A DNA stretch of 64,000 nucleotides from Antitrichia curtipendula (Eukaryota; Streptophyta; Bryopsida; Hypnales; Leucodontaceae), in NCBI GenBank assembly GCA_951230915.1, contig OX579638.1, forward strand, positions 1,940,696-2,004,695, written 5' to 3'. The position numbers and the translations under genes were made by a program. Below, one piece after another: positions 25,939 to 37,937 of this stretch (positions are counted from its first letter, which is position 1; every line of letters starts with the position of its first letter). The notes beneath the pieces were generated by a model. It had not been told where the DNA came from. It did not search any database and saw only the letters and a program-made list of their open reading frames with translations.

Positions 25939-26148
25939 CTAGTTGTTTCCTAGTTGTTTTTGAAACTATATATTGATTGTTTTGCTAACTATATAGCAAC
26001 AAAACCAATGTATGAATGCTGTAAAACAACGACCTAAAACAATTACGTTAGATTTGGTGCTAATAGAGAAGATTACTATTGCAAGATAGTTGTATAGGAG
26101 ACTAGCTGCATAGTAGTTGATTGTGCCAAATATGTTTTTCTTCTAGTG

Positions 26149-27410
26149 AAAGTAGGCCAAGCCATCAAGAATAATTGCCGGTCAGTACCAACCTCAACAC
26201 TTGCAACTCAATAGGTCCTAACCAACAATTATTTTTGATAACTTAGACCTGCTTTGCAATTACCTAGTCCATTGTTTTGCAAATTAAAGATCATTTTATG
26301 AGGATTTGAATTGGATTCTTTGGGTCATTCACTAACTTCTATGGCATCTTTTTTAAAACAACCTCATCAATGGACTGAACCAAGTGAATCGACCTCTCAA
26401 GCAAAGCACCTAGGGATAATATTTTTCATATTTCCAGGTAGATAATCTTCACTATTTGCTTGAGAACACGGTTTGAATTGAAAAGGTTGTAACTTATTGA
26501 GGATGCTTTTAGTCATCATAGTCATAGTCATAGTGAGAAAATATTTCATTATATTTGATTGACTCTTATTGCTCAAAAAATAACAAAGAGCAGAATGCCT
26601 TGAGTTTCCACTGTGTTTAACTTATTATGCATTTTAAAATTGGGTCTGCATTGGGTCCTTGTCACTGTAATTTAGTTGTTGATGTAAAATTGCATCATAT
26701 GTTATCCTCCAAGGATATCGTCTCAAAATTTTTGGCTTGAAATTCGAAAATCATTGAGCATGGCTATTCATTGATTCAAATTGATGCAACTTGCAAAATA
26801 ATTCATGTAATGAAGTTTGAAGTTTGAAGCTTGTTCAAGTGCTATTAAAACCCCACCCAATCTGAAGCCGTGTTAGGTAGTGTGCTCTAAAAGCGCCCAT
26901 CTTCTTGAAACCGCCCCTAATTTTTAGGTGAAGAACAGAGGTGGGTTTATCCTTAAATGGACCAGTTTAGCAATTGAATGCGTTGAGGAAAAATTATTTT
27001 TCTATTGCAAGAGCCAATCATTGTCTTTGATTTCTGCACATCTTTTTACAAGTTGCAAGTGCACAGATTTTGGAAGACCTATGGTCACAAATAGGTGCCT
27101 AAATCCTGAATCTTTGAAAATTCATAAGTAATGCAAAAATGCTTAGAAAAATACAAAACCACTTGTGTTAGGTACCACATCTATTTTCCTTTCTCTGAAA
27201 AATGATCTAAAAATATTTTCGTCCACGAAAGCTTGTTGAAAACCCTTAAATGGTCACTTTAAGAGCATACTACCTTAATACACAAAGTCACAAACCCACT
27301 CAGACTCACATTTGCATGCATTTAAGTGCACATACCTTATTGCTATGAGAATCATCTCTCTTGGCTGCAAGACACTCTAGCTACGAAAAGCGAGAGCACA
27401 GAAGAGACTC
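26149..27410. other. AT-rich DNA with a fragment resembling family E
   Basis: Nothing coding. CTAAAAGCGCCC / GAAACCGCCCCTAA at about 26887-26920 resembles the inner inverted motifs of the family E MITE but lacks its termini. Confidence 0.35.
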
Positions 27411-28232
27411 CAAATTTTGATTTTAAAAAGCCCAATGTAGCTTTTAATTGTTATATTTTTGGTCAACATAATTATCATTGCATCCTTATGCAATACCAAT
27501 CAAGCATACCAAATTTTAGTTTCAAAAAAACAAATCTCCATTTTTGGTGAATTTTTTACTTAATTTTCAAGTTTTTACATGATAACTCATTGACAAACAT
27601 TGGTAAATAATTCTTTTAATTAAATTGCATAGATATGTTGGAAACATCCATATGTGCATCTTTCAAATTAAAAAAACAACCCCTTAAGTAACAAAGATAT
27701 GATCTATGAAGAATTCAATGAAAAGTGTCATGTGACCAAACTTTGAACAAATGAATATCTCTATATTTTCACTTGATTTTGGCAAATTAATGTACCATCA
27801 TGCTAAAATGTTACAAAATTAGCTACCATGCGAGGATCAAATAGAAAAATCCAATTACAATAGACTATTGTAATATCTATATTTCAAATGTAGGGCATTG
27901 TCACGTCAAACATTGAAAATTTTGTTGAAGAAATTGTGAAACTTTTTTGGAGATGCCATTGAAGAAAAAATGCACATGTGGATGTTTCCAATATATCTCC
28001 ATAATTAAATTTTAAAAATCCATCACCAATGTTTATCAATGAATTCTGAAGTAAAACCATGAAAATTAAGTAAAAAATTCACCAAAAATGGAAATTTGTT
28101 TTTCTGAAATTAAAATTTGGTATGCCTGATTGGGTTGCATAAGGATGCAATGATAATTATGTTGACCAAAAAAATACAAAAAATAAAAGCTATATTGTGA
28201 GCTTTTCTTTGAATGGCTCAAATAGGTAGGTT
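27411..28232. mobile_element. Foldback-type element, family G, copy 2
   Basis: A large inverted repeat. About 27460-27610 (TTTTTGGTCAACATAATTA, TTGCATCCTTATGCAA, TTTTTGGTGAATTTTTTAC) is mirrored at about 28030-28180. The centre shares ATGATCTATGAAGAATTCAA with copy 1 at 9061. The exact outer ends are uncertain. Confidence 0.65.
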
Positions 28233-31200
28233 GTAAGATTATTGTACCCCATTGTACATTCAAAATGATCATTACAATTTTGTCCACAATGGCCTTACTC
28301 TCATTTGTGTCCACAATGGACTCATTTACCTTATTTGTGATAGAAAGTCACTTCATTGGAGTGATGAAAGGAAGCAGAGGGAAGGAAACAACATGGCAAT
28401 CACAATGCCTCTCATAAGTATTCATATACTTCAAAAAATTACTATAATTTTTTTGACTAATTAGATTTTTTTTCAACAAATATTAGACACATTGAGGTGT
28501 AAGTAACACAATTGCATAAAATGATTTTTTAAAATAAATTGTTTTTTATTTAAAATAATAATAACCTAATTTATTAGTAATTTTTTTTAATACAAATAAA
28601 TATTGTATAGATTCATTATAAGTGGAATAAAAATTCATTTTGAAATTTTGTGGTATTAAATTCACAAATTTTTAGATTTTATTCATTGAGTAAAAAATGA
28701 TTGACTAAAACATGATTCCAATTTTTTTAATAATTTACTCCAAAAATCTCAGAAAAATCATGAAAATAATATGTAAGCATTTTGTGTACCTTTGATATAT
28801 TCCAGAATTTTTTGGAATTTTTTGGAGTAAATCGTAAAAATATGAATATTTGGAGTCATATTTTAGTAAATAATATTTCAATCAATAAAATTTTAAAATT
28901 TATGAAAATCTTAATATAAAATTTCAAAAAAGAGCTTTTATTCCACTTACTTAAGAATGTTACTTGTACTACAGCATGTCCAAATTTTGTTCAAAATTTG
29001 TAATTCTTCAATTAGCTATTTTCAAAGCATGTTTGTAGAACCTTCCCATTCAAATTATTGCCTAATATGTACAACCTCCATTTATAGGAGCCAAATTAAA
29101 ATTGAGTTTAGATACGCCAATTTTCAATAGTTAAAAATTTATAGTTTATTCATGTATGGAGTTCAAAAAATGCATTCTAAGGGAATCTAGAATTCCCTTG
29201 CAACTACCAACAAGACCTTGTAAAAGGTTTTAACAAATAAATAATAGAAACCATGCTCAAAACCTTATATGGGCACATCCAAGTGTTGTTAGCTTAAGTA
29301 CACTTAAATGTAACACCTTTTGTTCTTTGACATCTTAAAAATGGAGTTGAATGAAACACAAATTAGCATCTTAAGTGGTGCTTAGAAACTTTTGATTTTC
29401 TCTTTTTACAAGGATGAGAGCTAAAACTCTTTTTAGGAAGAAGAAAACTCAATGTGATTCAATGCAATCATACCTTGTTGTCATTAAAAAAAAATTAGAA
29501 GTGATTATGAATTCAAATGCAATCTTGAATTACAAGTAAACAAAGGACCAAAGAGGGGATGACTTTCAAGACTTTTAGGATATATATGATATTTTACAAA
29601 AAATAACACTTTTGGGTTGAAATGTAAGTTTGGTTTTGGAAGGAGTGTACATACCTTAAATATTCAAGATTGGACAGCCTTATGACTACTTTTCAAAACT
29701 TCAAAGTCTTTTTTGTGTGCTTCCATTTTGCAACTATATATGAATGAAATTTATATTTTTTTTAAGAGATGTAATTAGTTACATGCCTACTATAATTCAT
29801 AAAAAGCTCAATTTTTTGGGTGAAAATTGGAAATTACTATGATTTCATATATAAAAAATGAAAAAAATGAAAAATATCAAATATGCTTTTAAAATCTGAA
29901 ATTTTATCCACAATTGTACATTGTTGTGTAAAACATCATCATGGTCGGCATCAATTTACTATGTCATTAGAAAAAAAATGAAAAACTAGCAGTCCATGGT
30001 CATAGGTCCAAAGTTCAAATTGCAATAAAATATTGAATTTTAGGCCATTTTTAAATTTTGTAGTTGAAGTAGAAACTAGACTTATTTGATAAATTGTATT
30101 TCATTAGTTAGGCTCAAATTCAAAAAAGGTAATTTGCATGTTTAAATTTGAATATTTAAAAATAAAATAAAAAATATATTGAACTTTGATATGTCAATAT
30201 GACATTTTCTTATGTAGGAAAGTCAAAAAATATCATCAAAGGAATATTAGGCACCTAATATTGAAAATGGATTCAAGCAACACCCTATAAAATGTTGAAT
30301 GAAAAAATATATTTTTTCAGCTTTGAGCCCTCTTCGAAATCATCCGAAGGGCACGAAATCTTTTTTCATGCATTTCACGGGTTGTGTTATTTTTTACACT
30401 GAGTCCCACCAAATTTTCAAAATCTAATTGGTAGTAGGTCTAAAAACTGGGATTTAAGGCTAAAAATCGAGACTTGGGTCTTTACACTACATTTGAGGTC
30501 CCAAGTCCCACTTCACTCCCAAACGCCTACATGACAATATTTGGGAGGAGTTTGGAGACCATAGAAAATAAATATGGAGGCAAAATTGGGCCTAGCCAAA
30601 ATAGAAACTCAATTGAGCCTCTAAGTCTGAGCAATTTTTTTAATGTAAAATGAAGAAAAAACCCTCCATATAAAGGCTCCTCGTGGGCTTAAAATTTGTC
30701 CAATGCAAATATGATGCTAAAAGTGCCCCAAAATGGATTTTTGACTTTTGACTCCTTTGGGAGGCCCCTAATTGTTGTATTATATCATTCACGAGAGAAG
30801 TTGGGACTTAGAACAACAATACCTTAAAAAGACACTTTCTCTCTAGTTCCTCTCCCTCAAGGTTGAATGACCAAAATCATTTGATGAAGTTATTAGCAAA
30901 CTCAAGACAAATGCAATCCAAGTGGTTTTGTAACTTTTATAAAGAATTTGGTCGGAATTGGTCTGACACGTTACATTAAAGAAGTTTCTTACATTATATA
31001 TGATCATTTGCATACATAACATTTGTATGCAAGTCGGTCTTGGTCTGGCTAGGATTAAAAATCACTATTACTTTAGGGATTGTTACATATTAGAAATTAT
31101 ACTATACATAATATCGTTAGAACAGCCCCACGGCTACATGGTAGGATGGAATGGCAAGCGAGGGCTTGGCAGACCCTATGAGCTAACCCGGCTAGTGTGT

Positions 31201-31534
31201 CCCACTTGCGCCCCATGGCAATATGGGACATGCACATGATGACAAGAAAATCAGCACAAGGTCCAAGACTTGAGGGCTAGCTAGGGACTCAATTTAGGGT
31301 CCTAGATTAAAAAAATATGAGGCAATTTCAATACATCAAAATTGAATTTTAATTCAACTTACTATTTATTGAGGACCACTGAATTCAAGAAGTACCTCAC
31401 ATTGCTTCAAAAGTCTTTTTTAGCTTAATTTGTTGTTTTTTGTGTGACTTAGACAAGCTCTCTCTATATATAGAAGGTATTATCGGAAGTAGAACAACCC
31501 GTGTGGAATATGTAAATTAGAATTAGTAGGAGCT
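28233..31534. other. AT-rich repeat-like DNA, no supported gene
   Basis: No ORF with protein-like composition. A ~150-bp segment around 29060-29200 (GTACAACCTCCATTT, ATGCATTCTAA) resembles 41060-41230. A slightly GC-richer patch lies at 31120-31280. Nothing else is recognised. Confidence 0.4.
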
Positions 31535-31965
31535 CAATTGCTCATAATTAAGTCAAAAGTAGAAATTGTGTTTGATGTAGATTTTCAAACCTCATTTAGG
31601 CATTGTAGAATAACATCCTTTTTAAAAACTTTGGATTAAGAAAAGTTGAAAAATCAAGGTAAATTTCATCTCCAAAAATCCACTTGAGATTCCAAGCCTT
31701 CAATCAAAAGTTATGGACAAAATTCATACTAGATGTTTGAAAATGTCAAAAAGAAATTCCTTCCAACCCCTCTTTGAAATTTGTCCATAACTTTCTATTG
31801 GAAGCTTGGAATCTCAAACTAATTTTTGGAAATGAAATTTATCTTCATTTACCAAATTTTCTTAGTTCAAAGTTTTTTTAGAAAAAGTTATTTTACTATG
31901 ACTAAATGAGGTTTGAAATTTAACTTTAAACACAATTCCTAGGTTTTGACAATGAGCGCTCAAGC
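31535..31965. mobile_element. Palindromic element, family H
   Basis: Arms of ~180 bp: AGAAATTGTGTTTGATGTAG..AAACCTCATTTAG (31565-31600) returns inverted at about 31905-31945, around a centre near 31740. A second, interrupted half-copy is at 43571-43972. Confidence 0.65.
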
Positions 31966-32480
31966 TTTCATCTTCAAATTATCCCATACCCTTTGAGGAT
32001 TCATGATGAACAATGGATTTCATTATAAAAATAACCTCTCCACCCTAACTAGTCACCAAATGCCAATGAAAGAAATCTGTCATTTCATCAACAAGTTTTG
32101 ATTTGAAGGTAGTTGGAACAATGATTTGGTATTTGTCTCATTTATTTATTTATATGAAGGCTAGCTTGAATTCATTTTCATTTATATGAGGGCCAGTTTC
32201 GGTTCATTTTCATTTATATGATGTCTAGTTGGGGTTTACTTTCATTTACAAGAGGGTCAATTGGGAGTTTGGCACCTTAAAAACAACAAGGAAAGGATGC
32301 TCAAAGTCAATCCCATGCCACTCAAGAGACGTTACTTGACTGTCCACTCTCCAAATTTGGCCGTGGGCGGCCATGTTTTCGTCCTCACAGTGGGGCTGCT
32401 GTGGGGCACTAAGTTATATGTGGCAAGGCTTGGCCACTCCCCATGTCTGTGCCACTTCATGTGTAGCTGTGGGGCTGCTC
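31966..32480. other. Repeat-derived DNA
   Basis: 31961-32110 is paralogous to 44515-44670 (TTATCCCA.., ACAATGGATTTCA, TAACCTC). 32340-32480 is GC-richer (GTGGGGCTGCT direct repeats) with short overlapping ORFs and no recognisable domain. Confidence 0.4.
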
Positions 32481-32484
32481 TTAA

Positions 32485-34846
32485 CCCCTGAACGTCACAG
32501 GGGACAAAAAACGTCCTCACAGCCTGAAAGTCAAATTCAAAGGGTTGTAACTTTTGCATCCAATGTCCAAATTCAATAAAGCTTGTTGGGGAAGTTTTGC
32601 ATACTAGTCTAGTTTGTGTGATAAAATTTTCAGATCAATACAAGATATATAATAGTTTTGGGAGCCAATCAAAGTTCATAGGTTCAATTTGAGCTCACCA
32701 AACTGCATTTGATGGCTGCAACTTTGGGGGCTTGTATCTTTGTAATCTAATGGGTTTTTTTCAATAAAATTTGTTGGATTTTGTTTCCACTGAAGTCTAA
32801 TTGTTGTGGTAAAGTTTTCATGTCAATCCGAGTTGTTTCGAATGATTGGGAGCAATTCAAAGTTCAAAATCCAGACATTGGTGGATTGCAGTGAACTTCG
32901 GCGGCCTATAACTTCTTCATACAATGTCCAAATCTAATAATACTTGTTGTTAAAGTTGCGCATACTAGTCTAGTTTGTTTGGTTAAAATTTCATAGCAAT
33001 CCAAGTAGTTATGAGTGACTGAGAAGCATTTTAGTAGAAGGAGGTTCAGTCATAGATGTGATTTTTTGTTACTTTTTTCACTGTTTTTGACATTTCAAAA
33101 CAATTTTGCAAATGCAGTGAGTCAATTAAATGTTGTTTTTTTCCCACCAAAGTGTTTGTCTTTTGGTTTAGAATCACTTTGTAGTTTAAAGTTTTTTCAT
33201 TTGAGTAGGTTTAGAAATCGAATTTCACCTCCAAATGTGTTTTTAAGAAAATTTCAGCACCTTTTTTCAACACTAAAACATCATAATCTTTTAATCTATA
33301 CAGTCAAATGACCCCAAACTTGTTCCACACCGTCTACAACATGCACACTACAATATTTTACGGTTGAGATCTTCATAACTTACTCTAATTTTGACTTTTC
33401 AGACTTGCGAAGGTAGGCAATTTTTAAGCCTGGTTGGACCTCTGACGTTTAGGGGGTAACCAGCTTAAACCATTCCCCCTTGAAGATTGGGATAGTCTCT
33501 ACCAGGATTTTGGGGAGTGAATTTAGCTTTGTCTAAACTTACAGAGAGTCATTGGTTGGCTGGAGAGAGATATGAATTGCATGAAGACAGAGATTGGAGA
33601 GAGTCAGTGGACTGGGAAGTTGCAACGTTGGGGCTAGCTCCCGCTCTCTGGGGGAGTGAGAGGGTACCCAACGCTGGTTCATAATGTTGTGTATGGTGCA
33701 CAAAGGCTCCATATTAATGAAAATACTGCACATGATAAGTGTACTGCGTGCCCATTGATGATCTCAGTGTCTCCAGAAATTCAGCCAGACGTGGTCTTGT
33801 TTTTCGAAGGTAAGCCTAGCTACAAAATTAATGGACAGGGATGTGTAGCACGAGCTTCTTGGTGATGAAATACTCTTAAGCTTAACCCCTCACCACCGAA
33901 GCTCTAACCATGTCAAAAAACAACCTTGCTTTTCAAGTGTTATAAGTTTAAATGTGAGTAAGGTATGAAAATCTCAACTGTACAATCTTGTAGTGTGCAT
34001 GTTGTAGATGGTCTAAGTAAAATTTGGGGTCATTTGACCATATAGATTGAAAGATTATAATGTTTAGTGTTAAAAAAAGATGTTGAAATTTTCCTAAAAA
34101 CACATTTCGAGGTGGAATTTGATTTCTAAACCTACTCAAATGAAAAAAACATTAAACTACAAAGTGATTCTAAACCAAAAGACAAACACTTTGGTGGAAA
34201 AAAACACACATTTAATTGACTCACTGCATTTGCAAAATTATTTTGAAATGTCAAAAACAGTGAAAAAAGTAGCAAAAAAACACATCTACAGCTGAACCTA
34301 CCTCTGCTAGAATGCTTCTCAGTCAATCATATCTTCTTGTATTGATATGAAATTTTTACCACAAGAACTAGACTAGTATGCGCAACTTTTCCAACAAAAA
34401 TTATTGAAAACAAGCCCTATCTAAAGAAGTTATAAGCCGCCAAAGTTCACTGTACTGCAAAAATGTCTGGATTTTGAACTTTGAATTGCTCCTAAGCATT
34501 CAAAACAACTTGGGTTGATATGAAAATTTAACCACAATAACTAGACTTAAAGGAGAACATAACACAACAAATTTTATTGAAAACGAACATTGGGTGAAGG
34601 AGATACAAGCCCCCGAAGTTGCAGCCTTCAAATGCAGTTTGGTGAATTCAAATTGAACCTATGAACTTCGATTGGCTTTCAAGAAATCAATAAAGCTTGT
34701 ATTGGTCTGAAAATTGTACCACATAAACTAGAAGAGAGAGCGCAACTTTACCAACAAATTTTATTGAATCTGGACATCGGATGCAAAAGTTACAGCACTT
34801 TGAATTTTCTGTGAGGACACTTTTGGTCCCCTTCGACTATGAGGGG
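32485..34846. mobile_element. 2.4-kb TTAA foldback element with ~1-kb inverted arms
   Basis: Flanked by TTAA at 32481-32484 and 34847-34850. Ends CCCCTGAACGTCACAGGGGAC versus the inverted CCCCTCATAGTCGAAGGGGAC. The arms 32485-33472 and 33876-34846 are imperfect inverted repeats over almost 1 kb, so the same hydrophobic pseudo-peptide (FLLLFSLFLTFQNNFANA) is readable from the left arm on plus and the right arm on minus. The central ~400 bp (33473-33875) is not duplicated and is GC-richer. No transposase. Confidence 0.78.
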
Positions 34847-34850
34847 TTAA

Positions 34851-35081
34851 GTTAAGTTCACTTAGTACTTTGTAGTCGGTTGCCTATAATTGTTGACAGG
34901 TAGTGAATGTGAACGATATCATGAGTATTGTACTACTGTCCATAGAGATTCTGTCACCCAGTTTATGAACTCTCACTCAGCAAGTAACTTAATACGACAA
35001 CATCATGAAATCAATTGAGATTCTGAATTAGTTAACCCGACCAATTGCCTATGTGAGTATGGGTGGTCAGACATGAGCAGC
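34851..35081. other. Short AT-rich spacer between two TTAA elements
   Basis: No feature recognised. Confidence 0.4.
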
Positions 35082-35085
35082 TTAA

Positions 35086-35809
35086 CCCTGTAACGCCGGG
35101 ACAGCCATTTTGTGGCGTTTGGATGATTGTGCAGTCATCTGTACATTGCTTGGAAACTTTTTTTCATCCATTTCATTTTTGCTCACCCTCCATGGTGGAT
35201 TACAAAGAGTGTATAGTTGAATTTGTAGTCATGCAAGTGTCTATCTTCACATAAATGAGAAGTTATTAAAAGAAACGGATCACAAAATATGCTATTTTAG
35301 TGTATTTTGGGAAGTTGTTGTTCCTTGCTCTAAATCTGAAATTTCTCCACAAAAATGATATTTTCTGAGTTTGAGCCCAACCAACAAAATGAAGGTCATC
35401 TAATCTAGTTTCTTCTCCAATTTGAATTTTGAAAAAATTCTTAATATTGCATATTTTATTGCAATTTGAACTTTGGATGTATTTTCAATGTCTATTATTT
35501 TCTAATTATAGAATGAGACGGAAATTGATTTTACACCATGATGTTTGTCATTGTAATAAACACACATGGTGAAATTTTCAGTTTTTTTGAAATAATTTTC
35601 TATTTGATGTGATTTTTCTTCTCTTTTTTTTCAAAAATTCTCAAAAAAATCAATTTTCCCCCAAAAAAACTAAAAAAAGAAGACATGTAATTCCATCTCT
35701 GAAAAATAAATTAAATTTTTTTCATACATATCTAGTTGCAAAATGGCAGCAAATTGAGTGATAGGCACTGAGGCCTGAAATCAGTGGTTATAGGTCCGTC
35801 ATCTAGGGG
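35086..35809. mobile_element. Probable TTAA element with CCC ends
   Basis: TTAA (35082-35085) followed by CCCTGTAACGCCGGGAC; the right end TAGGTCCGTCATCTAGGGG is followed by TTAA (35810-35813). The ends are only loosely inverted (TTAACCC, then a GGAC core). Non-coding. Confidence 0.5.
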
Positions 35810-35813
35810 TTAA

Positions 35814-37033
35814 GACATAACCTATGCAGTTTGCACACATACAAATGTGCTTGGAATTCCTTTACCATTACACTAATATATATAAAATTAAAAAGGGAAG
35901 GAGTTGGAAGAAGAGTTGATGAATTATGCACCACCAAGACTATAGTGATTACAATTGAATAATATTGTTAAAAAATGAGCTCACCATTGCGAGTAGTGTG
36001 TGGGATAAGTAAACCCAACACATTCCTTAGGATGGAGTGTCGTGCTCAAAATTATATTTTTTTGGCAAATACAATAAATGTGTGCTTAGAACAAATCCAA
36101 CACATTTAAATGAATTTGGAGTCTTTTTTAGAAATATCCATTAAGTAGTGCAAACACACTACAAAGAGGGTAATATAAGATTAAAACTTTTTATTATGTA
36201 CCACACTCTTTGACCAAACTTTGTTCGGAGATTTGATGAGAAGTCAAATAGCTTTACATGAACTTTCGACATGAAACTTGTTAAGTACTTAAACAATATT
36301 TCTATTTTTTATTAAGTGAGAGAAGGGGTTTTAGGACAAAGTATTTTAAGGACTTAGGTATTGGAGCTTTTGAGCTTTATAAACTATGCCCTCTAAGGCT
36401 TTGTGTATAATGTTTTGGATGGTTCATGCTATGTAGTATCCTTTGGTTGCATTGGGGATATAGGTACCACAAATGAAGGGCTAATTTGACACTCAAGTGT
36501 TGAAATTGAATTTCCACGTTGGATTTTCTCAAGGGTCCATGTTGCCTCACACCATTCACAAGATGACATGTAGCACTCTTTTACAAAAATGACTTAATTT
36601 ATGTCGAATCTTACCTTTACGTAGGGTATCTCCTTCAAGCTATGTTCCAAATTTTTGAAGATGATTCATCATAAAATGAAACACGAAAAGTTATTTTGGT
36701 AAAGAAATGTCAATACTTGTACAAATTTTATAAGATGTCAATAATCAAAATGTTACTCAAACATCACGTACATTGTGATAAAATATAACATCCAAATTTA
36801 CACAAGGGTTACTTTACAAACTAAACCTACTAGTAACCGATACTAGCACCTCGCGTGACTACTTGTATTTATCATACTTCCAAATGCTCCATAATTCTAT
36901 AGAAATCGGAGACTTACAATAAAATATAATCACACCATCAATCACCTAGGTTTCAAACTTTTGACATTTTGGTCGAATTGCAACTATTCCAACTCGTAAC
37001 ATTGTAATAATTACTATGAGTGACTTACAATGT
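35814..37033. other. AT-rich intergenic DNA
   Basis: No coding frame or paired ends recognised. Confidence 0.4.
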
Positions 37034-37281
37034 CCAATGAATGACTTTCAAGATTCCTGTAAAAAAACCCAAAGAATACACATACTCATCAAGTCGGAGG
37101 ATATTAATTGCATGGTTTGTGACAACGGTGACGGGCCCATCATTTTAGGGTTATATTCGAAAACAAATGACAGGTCTGTGACGGTTGTCATCATCAGCCA
37201 TACAATTAATATCCATCAACCGAATCGAAATATGGGCATTCCTCTGTCGTTTCCACAGGAACCTTGAAAGTCATTCATTGG
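37034..37281. mobile_element. 248-bp palindromic MITE (family N)
   Basis: CCAATGAATGACTTTCAAG and TTCCTGT at the left return inverted at the right (ACAGGAA, CTTGAAAGTCATTCATTGG). Inner pairs GATATTAATTG / CAATTAATATC and GACAACGGTGACGG / TGACGGTTGTC extend each arm to ~100 bp. Confidence 0.75.
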
Positions 37282-37937
37282 AAACTTCACATCCTCCATG
37301 TCCTTACCGAGTTACTCAGGATTGATCAACCTCGTACAATGATTTTAATTTAGTGTCCATCACCAACTAGAAAACTACTTGTAGGAAATCTAATGGGCTC
37401 ATGAGAAAACTATTATTAAAAGGGTGAAGCGTCTGTTGCAGCATACTTATATCAACAGTGCTGGACGCTGTTCTTTGAAATTCAGACATGTGATCAAGCT
37501 TTGTTGAGCAATTGCTAAAAGGCATCTGCACCACAAAAAACAGCATCCACAAACTTGTTACAAACCAATGTATGCCATTGGCATTTTTTCATTTGTGAAA
37601 TTACAGCAGATTACAGCAATTACAACCAGAGCAAACATGAGTGGAAGTCACATCTTAATTATTCCAGGCGTGGAGTCCATCCAATGTGGCTGTAACTGGT
37701 CACCAACTGGAATACGACATGATTTCCAACTGCTCTTTTTCAGTGCAATTGTTGTAAGCTACTCTGGAATTTACATTATATTCTATATTTTTGGCATAAC
37801 TTTTGACTCGTACCAAATGTACAGTATCAAGGACAACATGAGGCATGACTATTAGCTCCTTTTTCATGATATAGTATCTCCCTGTAAAATAATACTTTTA
37901 CTTCAAATTTATGTCTAAATTTATGACACATCAACCA
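37282..37937. other. 3' flank of the AP2/ERF gene
   Basis: Between the palindromic MITE and the AP2 stop. No coding signal; probably 3' UTR and spacer. Confidence 0.4.

Larger units (their letters stand above)
24791..26148. mobile_element. CACTA-like non-autonomous element, 1.36 kb
   Basis: Termini CACTAGAAGAAAA and its inverse TTTTCTTCTAGTG, flanked on both sides by AAA (24788-24790, 26149-26151), the 3-bp duplication typical of CACTA/EnSpm. Subterminal motifs recur (CTATGCAGCTA near both ends; many CGACTAAGAAACAACTAG-type units inside). No transposase frame. Two palindromic MITEs are nested at 25509 and 25758. Confidence 0.82.

Noticed and set aside
33015..34326. Pair of similar hydrophobic ORFs on opposite strands as a gene family
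   Set aside because: They are the two arms of the same foldback element, so the similarity is due to the inverted repeat, not to two genes.
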